From assembly GCA_013297545.1 (NCBI GenBank), contig JAAFHH010000206.1, positions 1-6,084 of the forward strand: a stretch of 6,084 bases of DNA, given 5' to 3'. This document shows positions 5,009 to 6,084 of the stretch, one piece after another. The position numbers and the translations under genes were made by a program. Under the pieces are notes generated by a model. The model saw nothing but the letters and a program-made list of their open reading frames with translations, was not told the origin of the DNA and searched no databases. The DNA comes from Alphaproteobacteria bacterium (GTDB lineage: Bacteria; Pseudomonadota; Alphaproteobacteria; Elsterales; Elsteraceae). Numbering within the stretch: position 1 is the stretch's first letter; the number at the start of each line of letters is the position of its first letter.

Positions 5009-6084
5009 ATGAAAGTCGCCGTACTCAAGGAACGCAGACCCTTTGAGGCGCGCGTCGCCGCCACACCGGACAGCGTGAAGAAGCTGCTCGGCCTAGGTTT
5101 CACGGTCACGGTAGAGACCGGGGCAGGTGCCGGTGCATCGATTCCCGACGCCGCGTTCGTGGCCGCCGGTGCGACGATCGGCGATGATGCCGCCGCGACC
5201 CTGGTGGATGCCGGCCTGGTGATCAAAATCCAGCGCCCGCTCGGACCCGATGAGGGGTCGATCGATGAACTGGATCTGATCCCGCGGGGAGCAGTGCTGG
5301 TGGCATCCCTCAGCCCCTACCAAGCAGCCCCCAGCCGCTATGCGGAGCGCGGCATTGACGCCTTCGCGCTGGAACTGGTGCCGCGCATCACCCGCGCGCA
5401 ATCGATGGACATCTTGTCGTCGCAAGCGAACCTCGCGGGCTACCGCGCGGTGCTCGAAGCAGCCGCGGTCTATGGCCGCTCCTTCCCGATGATGATGACG
5501 GCGGCCGGCACGGTTGCCCCTGCCCGCGTGCTGGTGCTGGGCGCCGGTGTCGCCGGTCTGCAGGCGATCGCGACCGCCCGGCGCTTGGGCGCCATCGTCT
5601 CCGCCTTCGATGTGCGCGCTGCCGCCAAAGAACAAGTGCAGTCGCTGGGGGCCGCCTTCGTGGAGGTGGAAGGCATGGGCGACGCCGAAACCAAGGGCGG
5701 CTATGCCAAAGAACTCGACGACACCATGAAGCAGCGCCAGGCCGCCAAGATCGCCGAAACCTTGGTGAAAACCGACATCGCGATCTCGACCGCCCTAATC
5801 CCCGGCCGCCCAGCACCCCGCCTGATTACGGCGGAGATGGTGCGGGCGATGAAGCCAGGCTCTGTCATCGTCGACTTGGCCGTGGAAACCGGCGGCAATT
5901 GCGAACTGTCGGTGATGGGCCAAACCATCGTCGACAGCGGCGTGATCATCGTGGGCGAGCCGAACCTGCCGAGCCGGCTCGCGACCGAGGCATCAGCCCT
6001 GTTCGCCCGCAACATCGTCGCCTTCCTGACGCCGATGGCGAAGGACGGCGCGCTTACCATCGACCGGTCGGACGAGGTGATCGC
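5009..6084 (+). CDS. pntA: Re/Si-specific NAD(P) transhydrogenase, alpha-1 subunit (PntAA, domain I), 3'-truncated by the window
   Basis: The frame is open from ATG 5009 to the window edge, giving 358 codons of a protein that is about 380 aa in split-type enzymes. It is the peripheral NAD(H)-binding domain of the proton-pumping transhydrogenase, which transfers hydride from NADH to NADP+ using the proton gradient. The N-terminus MKVAVLKERRPFEARVA matches the family. The RQD-type triad is present in RITRAQSMD (Arg126, Gln131, Asp134). The nucleotide fold has GAGVAG (178-183), with the strand-end acidic Asp201 in FDVRAAAKEQV. The mobile loop tyrosine is Tyr232 in GGYAKE. MKPGSVIVDLAVETGGN (281-297) is also conserved. 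The related alanine dehydrogenases lack the DVRAAAKEQVQSLG pattern. In alphaproteobacteria pntAB and pntB normally follow, and these would lie beyond the right edge. Whether the protein ends as a separate alpha-1 or continues into the membrane domain as in E. coli PntA is not visible; the split form is inferred from similarity to R. rubrum. Confidence 0.93.
   Translation, partial: MKVAVLKERRPFEARVAATPDSVKKLLGLGFTVTVETGAGAGASIPDAAFVAAGATIGDDAAATLVDAGLVIKIQRPLGPDEGSIDELDLIPRGAVLVASLSPYQAAPSRYAERGIDAFALELVPRITRAQSMDILSSQANLAGYRAVLEAAAVYGRSFPMMMTAAGTVAPARVLVLGAGVAGLQAIATARRLGAIVSAFDVRAAAKEQVQSLGAAFVEVEGMGDAETKGGYAKELDDTMKQRQAAKIAETLVKTDIAISTALIPGRPAPRLITAEMVRAMKPGSVIVDLAVETGGNCELSVMGQTIVDSGVIIVGEPNLPSRLATEASALFARNIVAFLTPMAKDGALTIDRSDEVI

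Noticed and set aside
5009..6084. Alanine dehydrogenase as an alternative for the last gene
   Set aside because: It shares the fold, but the RAQSMD triad region, the DVRAAAKEQV segment and the GGYAKE mobile loop match the transhydrogenase alpha-1 subunit.

Overview
The window is GC-rich, with short intergenic gaps and overlapping start/stop codons. The final gene matches the separate alpha-1 subunit (PntAA, dI type) of proton-translocating transhydrogenase, which I remember best from Rhodospirillum rubrum. Together these suggest an alphaproteobacterium, possibly Rhodospirillales or Acetobacterales. That placement is inference from recalled protein similarity, not from a database search.

Layout, left to right. 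(1) Bases 1-153 are the 3' end of an adenylylsulfate kinase gene (cysC, or the kinase half of a cysNC fusion) on the + strand. (2) After a 60-base gap come four tightly packed + strand genes (214-3534): two ABC ATPases and two permeases of the branched-chain amino acid (LivGFHM, HAAT) family. Junctions are a 4-base overlap, a 1-base gap and a 9-base gap. No substrate-binding protein gene is in the window. (3) On the - strand, ending one base from the livM stop, is a compact three-gene unit (4537 to 3536): a 71-aa two-helix membrane protein, an ECF-type sigma factor and an 80-aa two-helix membrane protein. Both small membrane proteins carry a CPxC motif just after the second helix. No recognisable anti-sigma factor is present, so this is the most interesting part of the window. 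(4) A further - strand gene (4876-4655) encodes a 73-aa two-helix membrane protein that I do not recognise by function. (5) Divergent from it, pntA (alpha-1) starts at 5009 with a strong ribosome binding site and runs off the right edge.

Functionally, the liv genes would form the membrane core and ATPase pair of an importer that needs a periplasmic binding protein encoded elsewhere. The sigma unit looks like a small regulatory module, possibly redox or metal responsive because of the cysteine pairs (hypothesis only). PntA supplies the NAD(H)-binding domain of the enzyme that makes NADPH using the proton gradient. I saw no RNA genes, insertion sequences, CRISPR arrays or attachment sites. No stretch over 300 bases lacks a gene.
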